From contig NZ_OBDY01000005.1 of NCBI RefSeq assembly GCF_900215205.1, positions 336,912-400,911 of the forward strand: a stretch of 64,000 nucleotides of DNA. Direction: 5' to 3'. This stretch comes from Paractinoplanes atraurantiacus. GTDB taxonomy: Bacteria > Actinomycetota > Actinomycetes > Mycobacteriales > Micromonosporaceae. The position numbers and the translations under genes were made by a program. The first letter of the stretch is position 1. Every line of letters begins with the position of its first letter. The notes below the pieces were generated by a model. That model was given only the letters and a program-made list of their open reading frames with translations, made no database searches and was not told where the DNA came from. Below, one piece after another: positions 23,929 through 32,899 of this stretch.

Positions 23929-26886
23929 ATGACCTCACGTGACGATCTCGTGGGCCGCCGGGCCGAGTCGGCCCGGCTCGTCGACGCCCTGGCCGCCGCG
24001 GCCGGCGGCCGTCCGTCCACGGTGCTGCTGAGCGGCGAGGCCGGTGTCGGCAAGACGGCCCTCCTGCGTGCCTTCGCCGACGGCGCCGAGGCCTCCGGCG
24101 CCCGGGTCCTGACCGGCGCCTGCGTCGATCTCTCGTCGGGCGATCTGCCGTACGTCCCGGTGGTCGAGGCCCTGCGATCGCTGGTCCGCGACGCCGGTGA
24201 GCAGGATGTTCGCCGGCTGGCCGGCCCCGGCTGGTCCTCGCTGGCCCGGATGGCGCCCTTCCTGGGCGAGCCGGAGGAGGGCACTGCCGGCGGGGCCGAC
24301 GCGCGGGTGCACATGTTCGAGGCGATCCTGGAGCTGCTGCGCCGGCTCGGCCAGGAGCGGCCGGTGGTCCTGATCTGCGAGGACCTGCACTGGGCCGACC
24401 GCTCGACGCTCGACCTGCTCGCCTTCCTGGTCCGCATGATCACCGACGAACGGCTCCTGCTGCTGATCACCTATCGCAGCAATGATCTCGAACCGCGTCA
24501 TCCCCTGCGCCCGTTGATCGTGGAATTCGAGCGGTCCCGCCGAGTGGATCACCTACGTCTCCGGCCTTTCGATCACGACGAGTCCGTGCAATTCGTGATC
24601 GGCCGAAGTGTCGGATCACTGACTCCCGTACAGCTGGAACGCACCATTTCCCTCGCCGAAGGAAACGCGTTCTTCCTGGAGGAAATGGTGGTTTCCGGCG
24701 CCGCCGCCACCGAGCCCGGCGACCGGCTGCCGGCCTCGCTCAGCGACATGGTGCTGACCCGGGTCGAACCGCTGAGCGCCGAGGCGCAGGAGGTGCTGCG
24801 GGCGGCCGCGGCCGCCGGGCGCTACGTCGGCCACCGGCTGCTGGCCACCGCCTGCGACCTGCCCGAGCGCTCGCTGCTGACCGCGCTGCGCGAGTGCACC
24901 ACCCGGCAGCTGCTGACCGAGGGGCCGCAGCCGTACTCGTACGCGTTCCGGCACGCCCTCGTGCGCGAGGCCGTCTACGGCGATCTGCTGCCCGGCGAGC
25001 GGATGCGCCTGCACGCCGCGATCGCCACCGCGCTCAGCGGCGAGCAGGCGGCGGCCGGCGAGCTGGCCCACCACTGGTTCCAGGCCGGCGACCGCGAGCG
25101 GGCCTTCACCACGTCGCTGCGGGCCGCGGCCGAGGCGGCCACCGCCTGCGCCTTCGCCGAGAGCGACCGGCTCTACGAGCGCGCCCTCCAGCTGTGGGGC
25201 GAGGTCGGCGACCCCGAGGCGCTGGGCGGCGCGGCGCACGCCGAGGTGCTGCGCCGGGCGGCCGACGCGGCGCGCTGGGCCGGCGACCTGGCCCGCGCGC
25301 TGTCCCGGGCCGGGGCGGCGCTCGACGAGGAGGCCGACCCGGCCGGCCGCGCCGCCCTGCTCGAGCGGCTGGGCCGCTACCGCTGGGAGACCGGCGACAG
25401 CGAGGGCACGCTGCGGGCCTACGCCGAGGCCGACGCCCTGCTCGCGGACGGGCCGCCGTCGCCGCTGCGGGCCCGCGTCCACGCCGACCTGGCCACCACC
25501 CACCTGCGCAACGGGCGGTACGCGCTGGGCCGGCGGCTGGGCGCCGAGGCCGTCGCGATGGCGCGGGCGGTGGATGCCGTGGCCGAGGAGGGGCAGGCCC
25601 TCAACCCGCTGGGCATCGGCTTGACCATGACCGGCGACCCGGACGGCGGGGTGGCGGCCATCCGGCGGGCGGTCGAGATCGCGCGGGCCGGCGGGCACCT
25701 CGACGACCTGCACCGGGCGTACGTCAATCTGACCTTCGTGCTGGCCAACGTGGGCCGCCGGGCCGACGCGCTCGAGGTGGCCCAGCACGGCATAGTCCAC
25801 GTGCGCCGCCTCGGTCTGGAGTGGACGGCGGGCGGGGTGCTGGTCTCGAACGCGGCGACGTTGCAGGCCGAGCTGGGCCGGTGGGACGAGGCCGAGCGGA
25901 CGGCCGTCGAGGCGCTCGACCACGACCTGCCGACCCGCTCGACGCTCTATCTGCGCCTGCTGCTGGCCGGTCTGGAGATCGCCCGGGGCCGGTTCGACCG
26001 CGCCGAGCATCTCATCGGCTCGGCGCAGGAAACCATGCGGCGCCTCGACGAGTCGGAGTACAGCACCGACATCCACACCTGCCTGGCCGAGATCGCGATC
26101 TGGCGGCGGGACCATCACGGGGCCCGGCGCGCGGTCGCCGACGGCCTGCGCGCGGTTCAGGACTCCGAGGATCAACTTCAGCAATTGCGGTTGTACGGGC
26201 TGGGGCTGCGGGCCGAGGCGGACGAGGCGCAACGGCTGGCCGCGCTCGGCCGGGACGTCTCGGCGGTGCGGGAGGCGGCCGGCGACCTGGCCGCCCGGGC
26301 GGCGAAGCTGGCGCCGGACGGCGGCGCCGGGCCGCTGCTGCCCGACGTGCCGCTGCTGGCCCGGCTCTGCCAGGCCGAGCGGCTGCGGGCCGAGGGCGCC
26401 GACGACCCCGGCGAGTGGGCCTGGATCGCCGAGGGCTGGGAAGGCCTCGACCGTCCCTACCCGGCCGCCTACGGCCATTGGCGCCGGGCCGACGCGCTGC
26501 TGGCCACCGCCGTTCCCGACCGGGCGGCGGCCGCCGGGGCGCTGCGGGCCGGCCACCGCATCGCCTCCGGGCTCGGCGCCTTCTGCCTGCTGCGCGAGCT
26601 CGACGCCCTGGCCCAACGGGCCCGGATCGATCCGGGCGGGCCGGACGACGGCCCGGCCGCGGGCGGGTCCGAGCCGATCCCGTTCCGCCTCACCCGGCGC
26701 GAGCTCCAGGTGTTGCAAGAGCTCGGCAAGGGCTCGAGCAACCGGCAGATCGCCCGGCAGCTGTTCATCGCCGAGAAGACGGCGAGCGTGCACGTGTCCA
26801 ACATCCTGACCAAGCTCGGCGTGGCCAGCCGGGGCGAGGCCGCGGCGATGGCCTACCGCGCCGGGCTCGTCCCCCGCGACGGCTGA
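23929..26886 (+). CDS. LAL-type LuxR transcriptional regulator (AAA ATPase - TPR - HTH)
   Basis: 985 residues from the ATG at 23929 (GGGAGG 4 bases upstream). N-terminal AAA/STAND ATPase: Walker A LSGEAGVGKTALLR at about residues 33-46 and Walker B VLICEDLHWAD. A winged-helix/arm segment and a long TPR-like superhelix follow. The C-terminus is a LuxR helix-turn-helix: FRLTRRELQVLQELGKGSSN ... FIAEKTASVHVSNILTKLGV. MalT-type regulators of this size bind an inducer and ATP, oligomerise and activate promoters. It precedes the CHAT gene by 48 bp and is probably its operon partner. The stop region carries a 30-bp tandem duplication. Confidence 0.92.
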   Translation: MTSRDDLVGRRAESARLVDALAAAAGGRPSTVLLSGEAGVGKTALLRAFADGAEASGARVLTGACVDLSSGDLPYVPVVEALRSLVRDAGEQDVRRLAGPGWSSLARMAPFLGEPEEGTAGGADARVHMFEAILELLRRLGQERPVVLICEDLHWADRSTLDLLAFLVRMITDERLLLLITYRSNDLEPRHPLRPLIVEFERSRRVDHLRLRPFDHDESVQFVIGRSVGSLTPVQLERTISLAEGNAFFLEEMVVSGAAATEPGDRLPASLSDMVLTRVEPLSAEAQEVLRAAAAAGRYVGHRLLATACDLPERSLLTALRECTTRQLLTEGPQPYSYAFRHALVREAVYGDLLPGERMRLHAAIATALSGEQAAAGELAHHWFQAGDRERAFTTSLRAAAEAATACAFAESDRLYERALQLWGEVGDPEALGGAAHAEVLRRAADAARWAGDLARALSRAGAALDEEADPAGRAALLERLGRYRWETGDSEGTLRAYAEADALLADGPPSPLRARVHADLATTHLRNGRYALGRRLGAEAVAMARAVDAVAEEGQALNPLGIGLTMTGDPDGGVAAIRRAVEIARAGGHLDDLHRAYVNLTFVLANVGRRADALEVAQHGIVHVRRLGLEWTAGGVLVSNAATLQAELGRWDEAERTAVEALDHDLPTRSTLYLRLLLAGLEIARGRFDRAEHLIGSAQETMRRLDESEYSTDIHTCLAEIAIWRRDHHGARRAVADGLRAVQDSEDQLQQLRLYGLGLRAEADEAQRLAALGRDVSAVREAAGDLAARAAKLAPDGGAGPLLPDVPLLARLCQAERLRAEGADDPGEWAWIAEGWEGLDRPYPAAYGHWRRADALLATAVPDRAAAAGALRAGHRIASGLGAFCLLRELDALAQRARIDPGGPDDGPAAGGSEPIPFRLTRRELQVLQELGKGSSNRQIARQLFIAEKTASVHVSNILTKLGVASRGEAAAMAYRAGLVPRDG

Positions 26887-26921
26887 CGCTCTTCGTTCGT
26901 CCCCCGCGACGACTGACGCTC
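26867..26921 (+). repeat. tandem duplication over the LAL stop codon
   Basis: The 25 bases at 26867-26891 recur at 26897-26921 with a single mismatch (GACGGCTGA versus GACGACTGA), a period of 30. The stop codon and the last four codons are therefore duplicated just before the CHAT gene's ribosome site. Confidence 0.85.
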
Positions 26922-26934
26922 CCTGGAGGCTGCG

Positions 26935-29900
26935 ATGCTGCTGCGATTGGCTCTGCGCGAGGACTGGCGCGACCTGACGCCCTTCGAGGCCTCGGACGAC
27001 CTGCTCGTGCTGGCCGCCGCCGCGATCAGCGCCGGCGAGCCGAAGCGGGCGCTCGCGCTGCTCGAGGCGGCCGAGCCCGGTCCGGTCGCCGGCGCGCTGT
27101 GGCATCTGGCCCGCGTGCAGGACCTGAACTGGTTCCCGGGCGGCGCCGGCGCGGCCGGCCTCGGCGACGTGGACTTCTCCCACCTGGTCGTGCCGGCCGA
27201 GGCGGCCGAGGCCACGCCGGCCAGCGACCTCGCCGCGTACGTGCTCGTGCACGTGGCGGCCGAGCTGCCGAGCCGCCGCAGCATCGCCCGGGACGGCCTC
27301 GCCCCGCAGATGGAGGCCGAGGCCATCGACGTGCTCATGCGGGTGCAGGAGACCGGCGAGCCGGAGGCGATCGCCCCGGCCGCCTACGTCCTGGCCAGCC
27401 TCCAGGGCCAGCCCGGCGGCGCGCTCGACCTGGCCCGCACGGCCTATCAGATCGCCGGCGACCAGGCCGGCGAGGCCGCCTGTGTGCTGGCCGAGGGCGA
27501 CTGGCGGGCACACCCGTCCCGCCATCCGGAGCTGCTCGACGAAGACCTGGAGCCGCGCACCGCCGGCCAGTCAACGGCCCTGCTCGACCCGGCGGGGGCC
27601 GAGGAGCGCTACGCCGCCGCCGAGCAGCTCTACGCCGCGGCCGGCTCCGGCCGGGGCGCGGCCGCGGTCGCGCTGCGCCGGGCCCGGATCGCCCTGGCCG
27701 AGGGCGACGCGGGCCGGGCCGTGTCCCTTCTGGACTCGGCCGGCGAGCTGGCCGAGGCGGCCGGCGACGGTGCGCTGCGCGCGCTCGTCCTGGTCCAGCA
27801 CGCGCTGGCCACCATCAGCGACGGCGGCCAGGTCGACGCCGACCGCGTCGCGGGCCGGGTCGCCGACTGGGCGGCGACAGTGGGCAGCTCGTCGTTCGCC
27901 CGCGGCCTGTGCCGGCTGGCCTACACCAAGGCCGGGCGCTGGCGTGCCGAGGACGTGGTGCGGGGCCAGCGTGCCCTGGCCGTCGCCGAGGCCATCGGCG
28001 GGCGCATCGGAGCCACGGCCGAGTCGGCCGCGTTCGACCGCGAGCGCGGCGAGCTCTACGTCGGCGCCAACTACCGTCCGGCCGCCCTGGTCTGGACGAT
28101 GATGGCGGTCGCCGAGGCCCGGGCCGCGGCGACCGGCGAGCTCACCGTGCTCGACTGGGCCCGCCTGGCCGAGCGCCTGCTGCGCGCCAACCGCGACGCC
28201 AACGCGGCCGGCGACCCCGGTGTCCTGACCGAGGTCCGCGAACAGCTGGAGTGGCTCCTCACCCGCACGCCGGCCGTGCTTCCGGAGCCGGCCGACGGGG
28301 TGCTCGCGCCGGTGCGCGACACCATCACCGAGGCGGCCGTGCTGGTGCCGCTCTATCAGGGCGTGATCGCCCGGCTCGGCGGCGACCTGCCCGAGGCGGC
28401 CGGCCACTTCGCCGCGGCGCTGGCCGAGGCGCAACGGCTCGGCAACCCGCTGTTGCAGGCCGTGGTGCTGGGGACCATGCACCGCCGGGACGAGGCCGCG
28501 GCCGTCATCGAGCCCTTCCTCGACAGCTTCACGCCCGACATCGCGGCCAACTTCCTGATCCGGCTGCACCGCTACGAGCAGGCCCTCGAGATCATCGAGC
28601 GGACCCCGCCCGAGGAGCTGGCGTCGCCGGAACGGCCGTGGGAGCCGGCCGCCCGGCACGCCGAGGCGCTGCTCGGCGTGGGCCGGGCCGCGCCGGCGGC
28701 CGAGCTCGCCACCGCCGCCATCGCCCGGTTCGAGGAGCACCTCGGTCTGCTGGCGCGGGACGTCCTGCGGGTCATGGCGACCGACGACAACACGGTGGCG
28801 GGTCTGTACGCCACCGGGGTGCGGGCGCACGCCGCCGCGGGCCGTACGGCCGAGAGTTTCCGGCTCGCCGACCGCTGCCGAGGGGCCTCGCTGCTCGACC
28901 TGCTCACCCCGAGCGCCACGGCCGGCGAGGAGGTCGCCGCGGCGGTCCGGGAATGGCATCGGGCCGGTGCTTCCTTCGGCCGTACGGTCGAACGCCTGGC
29001 CCGGTCCCGCAAGGACGGCGAGCCGGCGGTGACCCGGAACGACATGGTGGCGGCCGAACGGGAGCTCGACCGGGCCGAGGTCCGCATGATCACCGTGGCT
29101 CCCGAGCTGCGGCATCGCCACGTGCTGCCCGAGACGCCGTCACTGCCGGAGATCCAGGCCCGGCTCCGCCCCGGCACGCTGCTCATCGAGTGCCACGCCT
29201 TCGACGACGTGCTGACCTGCTGGGCCGTCACGGCCGACACGGCCCGCGTCGTCCAGCGGGACGCGCCGACCCCGGAGCTGACCGCGGCCGTCCGCCGGTT
29301 CCACCGGGCCGTCGAGGACAGGACCACTCCCCCGGGTCTGCGCGACGACCTCGGGCGGCCGCTGGCCGAGTTGCTGCTCGGCCCGTTCGCGGCCGAGCTC
29401 GCCGGCAACGGCCGGGTGGTCGTGGTCCCGTACGGCGGCCTCTCGGTCCTGCCCGTGCATGTCCTGCCCTTCGGCGGCGACCTGCTGACCACCGGGCACG
29501 ACGTGTCCTACCTGCCCTCCTCGTCCCTGCTGGCGTCCCCGGCGCCGAGCGCGGGAGCCGGCTCGCTGATCGTGGGCAACCCGGCCTACGCCCCCGACCG
29601 CGACCTGATGCGGCTGCCCGGCGCCGAGGTCGAGGCGGTGACCATCGCCCGCCTCCGCGGCCAGGAGGTGCTGCGCGGCGAGGAGGCGACCGGCAAGGCC
29701 GTGCTCGACCGCATGGTCACCGCCCGCGTGGTGCACCTGGCCACACACGGCTCCCTGGCCGAGGGCGCGCCGTACAGTGCCGAGCTCGCCCTGGCCGGCG
29801 CCGACAGCCTCACGGTGCCCGACCTGATGGGCCTGGGCACCACCATCGACCTGGCCGTGCTGAGCGCCTGCGACAGCGGCCGGGGCCGAGTCGGTTCGGC

Positions 29901-30255
29901 CGGCGACGTGGTCGGCCTGACCAGGGCCTTCCTGGGCGCTGGCGTACGCGAACTGATCGTCTCCCTGTGGCCGGTACACGACCGGATCGCCTGCCTGACC
30001 ATGGTCGCCCTGCACCGTCACCTGCTGGCCGGTGAGCCGACCGCCGTCGCGCTGGCCCGGGCCCAGCGCGAGACCAGGGCGATGACCGAGCCCGAGGCGA
30101 ACGACCTTTACCACAGCCTGGAGACCGAGGCCGGCCGCGACGACGGCCCGGCGTCCCTGCGCACCCGCCACATCGGCCCCGACACCGACGACCCTCAGGT
30201 CCCCGGCATCGACCATCCGTTCTTCTGGGCCCCGTTCATCCACGTCGGATCTTGA
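26935..30255 (+). CDS. CHAT-domain (caspase-like) protease with TPR-like repeats
   Basis: 1106 residues; ATG at 26935 with GGAGG upstream. The first about 740 residues are Ala/Leu/Glu-rich helical repeats of TPR type, suited to sensing a partner protein. The C-terminal about 300 residues are a CHAT domain: catalytic His938 in VHLATHGSLAEG and Cys979 in LSACDSGRGR, followed by GLTRAFLGAGVRELIVSLWP and the terminal DHPFFWAPFIHVG motif. CHAT proteases (separase/caspase clan CD) cleave specific protein targets, as in type III-E CRISPR Craspase; here no CRISPR gene is nearby. Likely co-expressed with the LAL regulator and controlled by box C. Confidence 0.92.
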   Translation: MLLRLALREDWRDLTPFEASDDLLVLAAAAISAGEPKRALALLEAAEPGPVAGALWHLARVQDLNWFPGGAGAAGLGDVDFSHLVVPAEAAEATPASDLAAYVLVHVAAELPSRRSIARDGLAPQMEAEAIDVLMRVQETGEPEAIAPAAYVLASLQGQPGGALDLARTAYQIAGDQAGEAACVLAEGDWRAHPSRHPELLDEDLEPRTAGQSTALLDPAGAEERYAAAEQLYAAAGSGRGAAAVALRRARIALAEGDAGRAVSLLDSAGELAEAAGDGALRALVLVQHALATISDGGQVDADRVAGRVADWAATVGSSSFARGLCRLAYTKAGRWRAEDVVRGQRALAVAEAIGGRIGATAESAAFDRERGELYVGANYRPAALVWTMMAVAEARAAATGELTVLDWARLAERLLRANRDANAAGDPGVLTEVREQLEWLLTRTPAVLPEPADGVLAPVRDTITEAAVLVPLYQGVIARLGGDLPEAAGHFAAALAEAQRLGNPLLQAVVLGTMHRRDEAAAVIEPFLDSFTPDIAANFLIRLHRYEQALEIIERTPPEELASPERPWEPAARHAEALLGVGRAAPAAELATAAIARFEEHLGLLARDVLRVMATDDNTVAGLYATGVRAHAAAGRTAESFRLADRCRGASLLDLLTPSATAGEEVAAAVREWHRAGASFGRTVERLARSRKDGEPAVTRNDMVAAERELDRAEVRMITVAPELRHRHVLPETPSLPEIQARLRPGTLLIECHAFDDVLTCWAVTADTARVVQRDAPTPELTAAVRRFHRAVEDRTTPPGLRDDLGRPLAELLLGPFAAELAGNGRVVVVPYGGLSVLPVHVLPFGGDLLTTGHDVSYLPSSSLLASPAPSAGAGSLIVGNPAYAPDRDLMRLPGAEVEAVTIARLRGQEVLRGEEATGKAVLDRMVTARVVHLATHGSLAEGAPYSAELALAGADSLTVPDLMGLGTTIDLAVLSACDSGRGRVGSAGDVVGLTRAFLGAGVRELIVSLWPVHDRIACLTMVALHRHLLAGEPTAVALARAQRETRAMTEPEANDLYHSLETEAGRDDGPASLRTRHIGPDTDDPQVPGIDHPFFWAPFIHVGS

Positions 30256-30311
30256 TTGCCGGGCCCGGTGGGCGGGTATGTACCGGGCTCGCGATTCGAG
30301 GAGGCATCACG

Positions 30312-30464
30312 ATGGCGAAACTCGCCCAGCGCGTCCGTTCGTTCCTGCAGAGCCCGCAGGGCCGGCGGTTGGTCGACCAGGGACGCCGGCAGTTGGCCAA
30401 GCCCGAGAATCAGCGCCGGCTGCGCGGGCTGTTCGATCGGCTGCAGAGTCGACGTCGCTACTGA
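30312..30464 (+). CDS. small basic protein
   Basis: 50 residues, MAKLAQRVRSFLQSPQGRRL ... LRGLFDRLQSRRRY, strongly basic and amphipathic-helical. ATG at 30312 follows GAGG about 7 bases upstream. Small proteins of this pattern occur in many actinobacteria without a known function. Located after the CHAT gene on the same strand. Confidence 0.6.
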   Translation: MAKLAQRVRSFLQSPQGRRLVDQGRRQLAKPENQRRLRGLFDRLQSRRRY

Positions 30465-30491
30465 CGTGGGCCGCGTAAAGCTTCCGGCGCC

Positions 30492-31241
30492 TCATGGGTA
30501 CAGAGTGAGGTCGGCGGATCCGGCTATGACGGTCAATTGCTCCACGGACGGCAGGACGGCCGGGCGGCCGATCACGACGACGCTGACGCGGGTGTCGTCG
30601 GGGCGGTAGAGGGTCACGCTGCGCTGGTAGGTCCCCTCGGACACGGGGTTGAGATCGGACATGGCTGTCCGTTCGCCGTCCAGGTCCGTACGCGTGCACT
30701 CCGGCCCGTCAGAGCCGAGGCAGCGTGGTGTCGCGTCGGACGGTTCCGCGGCGCGTACGAGAATCACCGTGGAGACCTGCTTCTCACCCGCGCCCTGCCA
30801 GGCCGTCGCCTGGTAGACCGCGGCCTGCCGGTTCCAGAAGAACTCCACGCGGTCACAACCCGATCCGGGCTCGGGGTGAGCGCCGTCCGGGAGCAGCGGC
30901 GTCAGCGCGGCGGTCAGGCGCCGGGCCGCGACGTCGTGGGCCTCCGGCAGGGGCCGCACCGGCCGGGCCGTGCGGGCGGCTCCGCCGATTCCGTTCGTGG
31001 GATGAAGGCACGATGTCGGGGCCGGAGCAGGTGGTGTGGCCGTGGCCGGAGCGGGTCGCTGCGGCGACCGCACCACCCACGCCACGCCGGCCATCACGGT
31101 GACGACGGCCAGCATGCTGCCGACAGCGGCGGCCCGCCGGGTCTTGCGGCGGCGTTCGCCCCGGATCATCCGGTCGAGATCGATGCTCGAGGGTGGCGGG
31201 TTGTCAGTCGCGCCGCGCAGCATGGCCGACAGGTCATCCAT
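30492..31241 (-). CDS. membrane protein paired with ECF sigma remnant, likely anti-sigma-like
   Basis: 249 residues. A short cytosolic N-terminus (MDDLSAMLRGATDNPPPSSI) and a basic stretch (RGERRRKTRRAAA) precede one membrane helix (VGSMLAVVTVMAGVAWVV), a Pro/Ala linker and an extracytoplasmic domain with four cysteines. Its start overlaps the upstream sigma gene by 8 bp. Position and topology are those of the protein that commonly follows SigE-type ECF genes in actinobacteria. With the sigma factor truncated, it may have lost its partner. Confidence 0.65.
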   Translation of the reverse strand: MDDLSAMLRGATDNPPPSSIDLDRMIRGERRRKTRRAAAVGSMLAVVTVMAGVAWVVRSPQRPAPATATPPAPAPTSCLHPTNGIGGAARTARPVRPLPEAHDVAARRLTAALTPLLPDGAHPEPGSGCDRVEFFWNRQAAVYQATAWQGAGEKQVSTVILVRAAEPSDATPRCLGSDGPECTRTDLDGERTAMSDLNPVSEGTYQRSVTLYRPDDTRVSVVVIGRPAVLPSVEQLTVIAGSADLTLYP

Positions 31242-31605
31242 GGCTGGTCATCCCTTCGCTGGAGGCGCCCAAGGTCTCGCGGAGGGTCAGCAACGCGCGT
31301 GCGGTCTGGCTCTTCACGGTGCCGGGCGTGCAGTCGAGCTCGATGGCGGTCTGCTCGACCGACAGGTCGCAGAAATACCGCAGCACCACCACCGCCCGGC
31401 GGCGCGGCGGCAGCTGGGCCAGAGCCGCGACGATCGCCGCGCGTTCGACGGCCGGGCCCTCCGTGTCGGCCCGGGGTTGCTCCGGCAGCTGGTCCCAGGA
31501 GACCTCGCGCCGCCACGGCCGGCGCCGTTCGTCGAGCAGGCAGCGCAGCAACACCCGGCGCATGTAGCTGTCCGGGTCGTCCATCGCCGAGACCCGCCGC
31601 CAATG
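31234..31605 (-). pseudogene. 5'-truncated SigE-type ECF sigma factor
   Basis: Homology to a SigE-family ECF sigma factor starts abruptly at HWRRVSAMDDPDSYMRRVLL, directly after a stop codon, at about 31605; a methionine at 31584 would give 116 residues. The core-binding part of region 2 is missing (SigE-type proteins have about 170 residues). Region 4 is complete: ALAQLPPRRRAVVVLRYFCD ... GTVKSQTARALLTLRE. Without region 2 it should not bind core RNA polymerase normally. The break coincides with the truncated start of the divergent kinase gene. Confidence 0.75.
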
Positions 31606-31609
31606 TCAG

Positions 31610-32815
31610 ATGGTCGGGACGGTCGCCTACATGGCGCCGGAGAGGTTCGAGGCTCACGAACCGGCCGTGGGGCCGGCCGCGGACATCTTCGCCTGGGGCG
31701 TGCTGATCACGTACGCCGGAACCGGAAGCACCCCGTTCGCCGCCGATTCCCCCGCCGCGACCGCCGCCCGCATCCTCACCCAGCCGCCCGCGCTGGGCCG
31801 CCTGCCGTCGCCGTTGCGCGAGATCGTGGCCCGTACGCTCGCGAAGGACCCGTCCGACCGGCCCACCGCGGCCCAGCTCCTCGACCTGCTGCTCGACACC
31901 GGCTCACACGGCGCGGCCGAGTTGACCGGCCACCCGGACCTGCGCCAAGCCGCCGAGAACGCCCAAGCCCGCGACCCTCGCCCCCGCGACCCCCAAGCCC
32001 GCAACCCCCAAACCCGCGACCCCCAAGCGCGCGACGCCCAAGCTCGCGACGCCCAAGCTCGCGACGCCCAAGCTCGCGACGCCCGAGTCCAGGGCGCCCG
32101 CCGGGTCGGCCGACGCCGGGTTCTGGCCACTCTGGTCGCCGCGGTGGCGGCGCTCGGCGGCGCCGGCGCCTGGATCGCCGCCGATTCCCCCGAACGCGGC
32201 CCAGACGCCAGCGGCCCGGTGACCAGCTTGAAGCCGGCCGGGAGCGGGAAGCCGGCCCCGACCGTGCGGCAGGCGGAGGGGCGAGTGCTGATCAGTGACC
32301 GGCTGGACCGGCCCGGCCGCTGGGAGGCCGCCGAGGACGAGCTGGGCACGTGCTCGTTCGCGGGCGGCCGGATGGTGGTGACGGCCGGCGCCGGCGGCGC
32401 GAACTCCTGTCCCGGCCCCGAGGACAGGGTCGCCGGGGACCAGTCCGTCGCGGTCACCGCGACCCTGCTCGAACCGCGCAGCTGCGCCTGGATCGGCTTC
32501 CGCCGGCTCAGCGACGCCCTGGGCTACAACCTCTTCCTCTGCCCGGACCGGGTGACCCTCTCGGTGGACGCCGGCGACACCCGCAACACCGTGACCACCG
32601 TGCGCTCCGCGATCTTCACCGGCGGCGACCACCGGATCGAGCTGCGCCTCGAGAAGGGCGTGGCCACCTTCTCCGTGGACGGGGTACGCCTCGGCACCGG
32701 TCCGGTCGGCGACCGGCGCCTGCTGACCGGCCGGATAGAGCTGGGGCTGGAGATCGACGGCCGGGGCGAGCGCGGCAGCGTGGCCTTCCGCGATGTGGAG
32801 ATCCGCAAGCTCTGA
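31610..32815 (+). pseudogene. 5'-truncated Ser/Thr protein kinase with extracellular sensor domain
   Basis: 401 residues beginning at the activation segment (MVGTVAYMAPERFEAHEP). The glycine loop, catalytic lysine, HRD and DFG motifs are all absent, so it cannot be an active kinase. The C-lobe continues (ADIFAWGVLITYAGTGSTPF; LAKDPSDRPTAAQLLDLL). A linker of AQARD repeats, one membrane helix (VLATLVAAVAALGGAGAWIA) and an exported concanavalin-like sensor domain follow (AWIGFRRLSDALGYNLFLC). The 5' end abuts the sigma remnant within a few bases. Confidence 0.8.
31963..32086 (+). repeat. 15-bp tandem repeats encoding AQARD in the kinase linker
   Basis: GCCCAAGCTCGCGAC and close variants are repeated about eight times in tandem; the last copies are nearly identical. 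They encode (A/P)QARD units between the kinase C-lobe and the membrane helix. The low divergence of the 3' copies points to recent expansion. Confidence 0.8.
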
Positions 32816-32821
32816 CCGACT

Positions 32822-32838
32822 CCAGGGATTCTCCCGGC
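32822..32838 (+). promoter_or_regulatory. GGGA-TCCC box D upstream of the CDC-lectin gene
   Basis: CCAGGGATTCTCCCGGC contains the same 13-mer as box A and sits at nearly the same distance (about 62 bases) from its gene's start. It begins 7 bases after the kinase stop codon. A GC dyad (CCCGGCGCGGCGCCGGG) follows at once and could be the terminator of the kinase remnant. Confidence 0.5.
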
Positions 32839-32899
32839 GCGGCGCCGGGCCGTGGTGGATGACCCTCACAAGACATTCCTCCACCGCTAAGGAGCAGCA

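Noticed and set aside
24616..27525. 969-codon antisense open frame over the LAL gene
   Set aside because: Shadow frame without recognisable domains.
24894..30035. Very long plus-strand open frame overlapping both the LAL and CHAT genes
   Set aside because: It reads Arg/Pro/Gly-rich low-complexity sequence in the +1 frame of two clear genes; high G+C makes such stop-free shadows common.
20209..30255. Type III-E CRISPR (Craspase) assignment because of the CHAT protease
   Set aside because: No Cas7-11, CRISPR array or Csx30/31 partner is present in the window.
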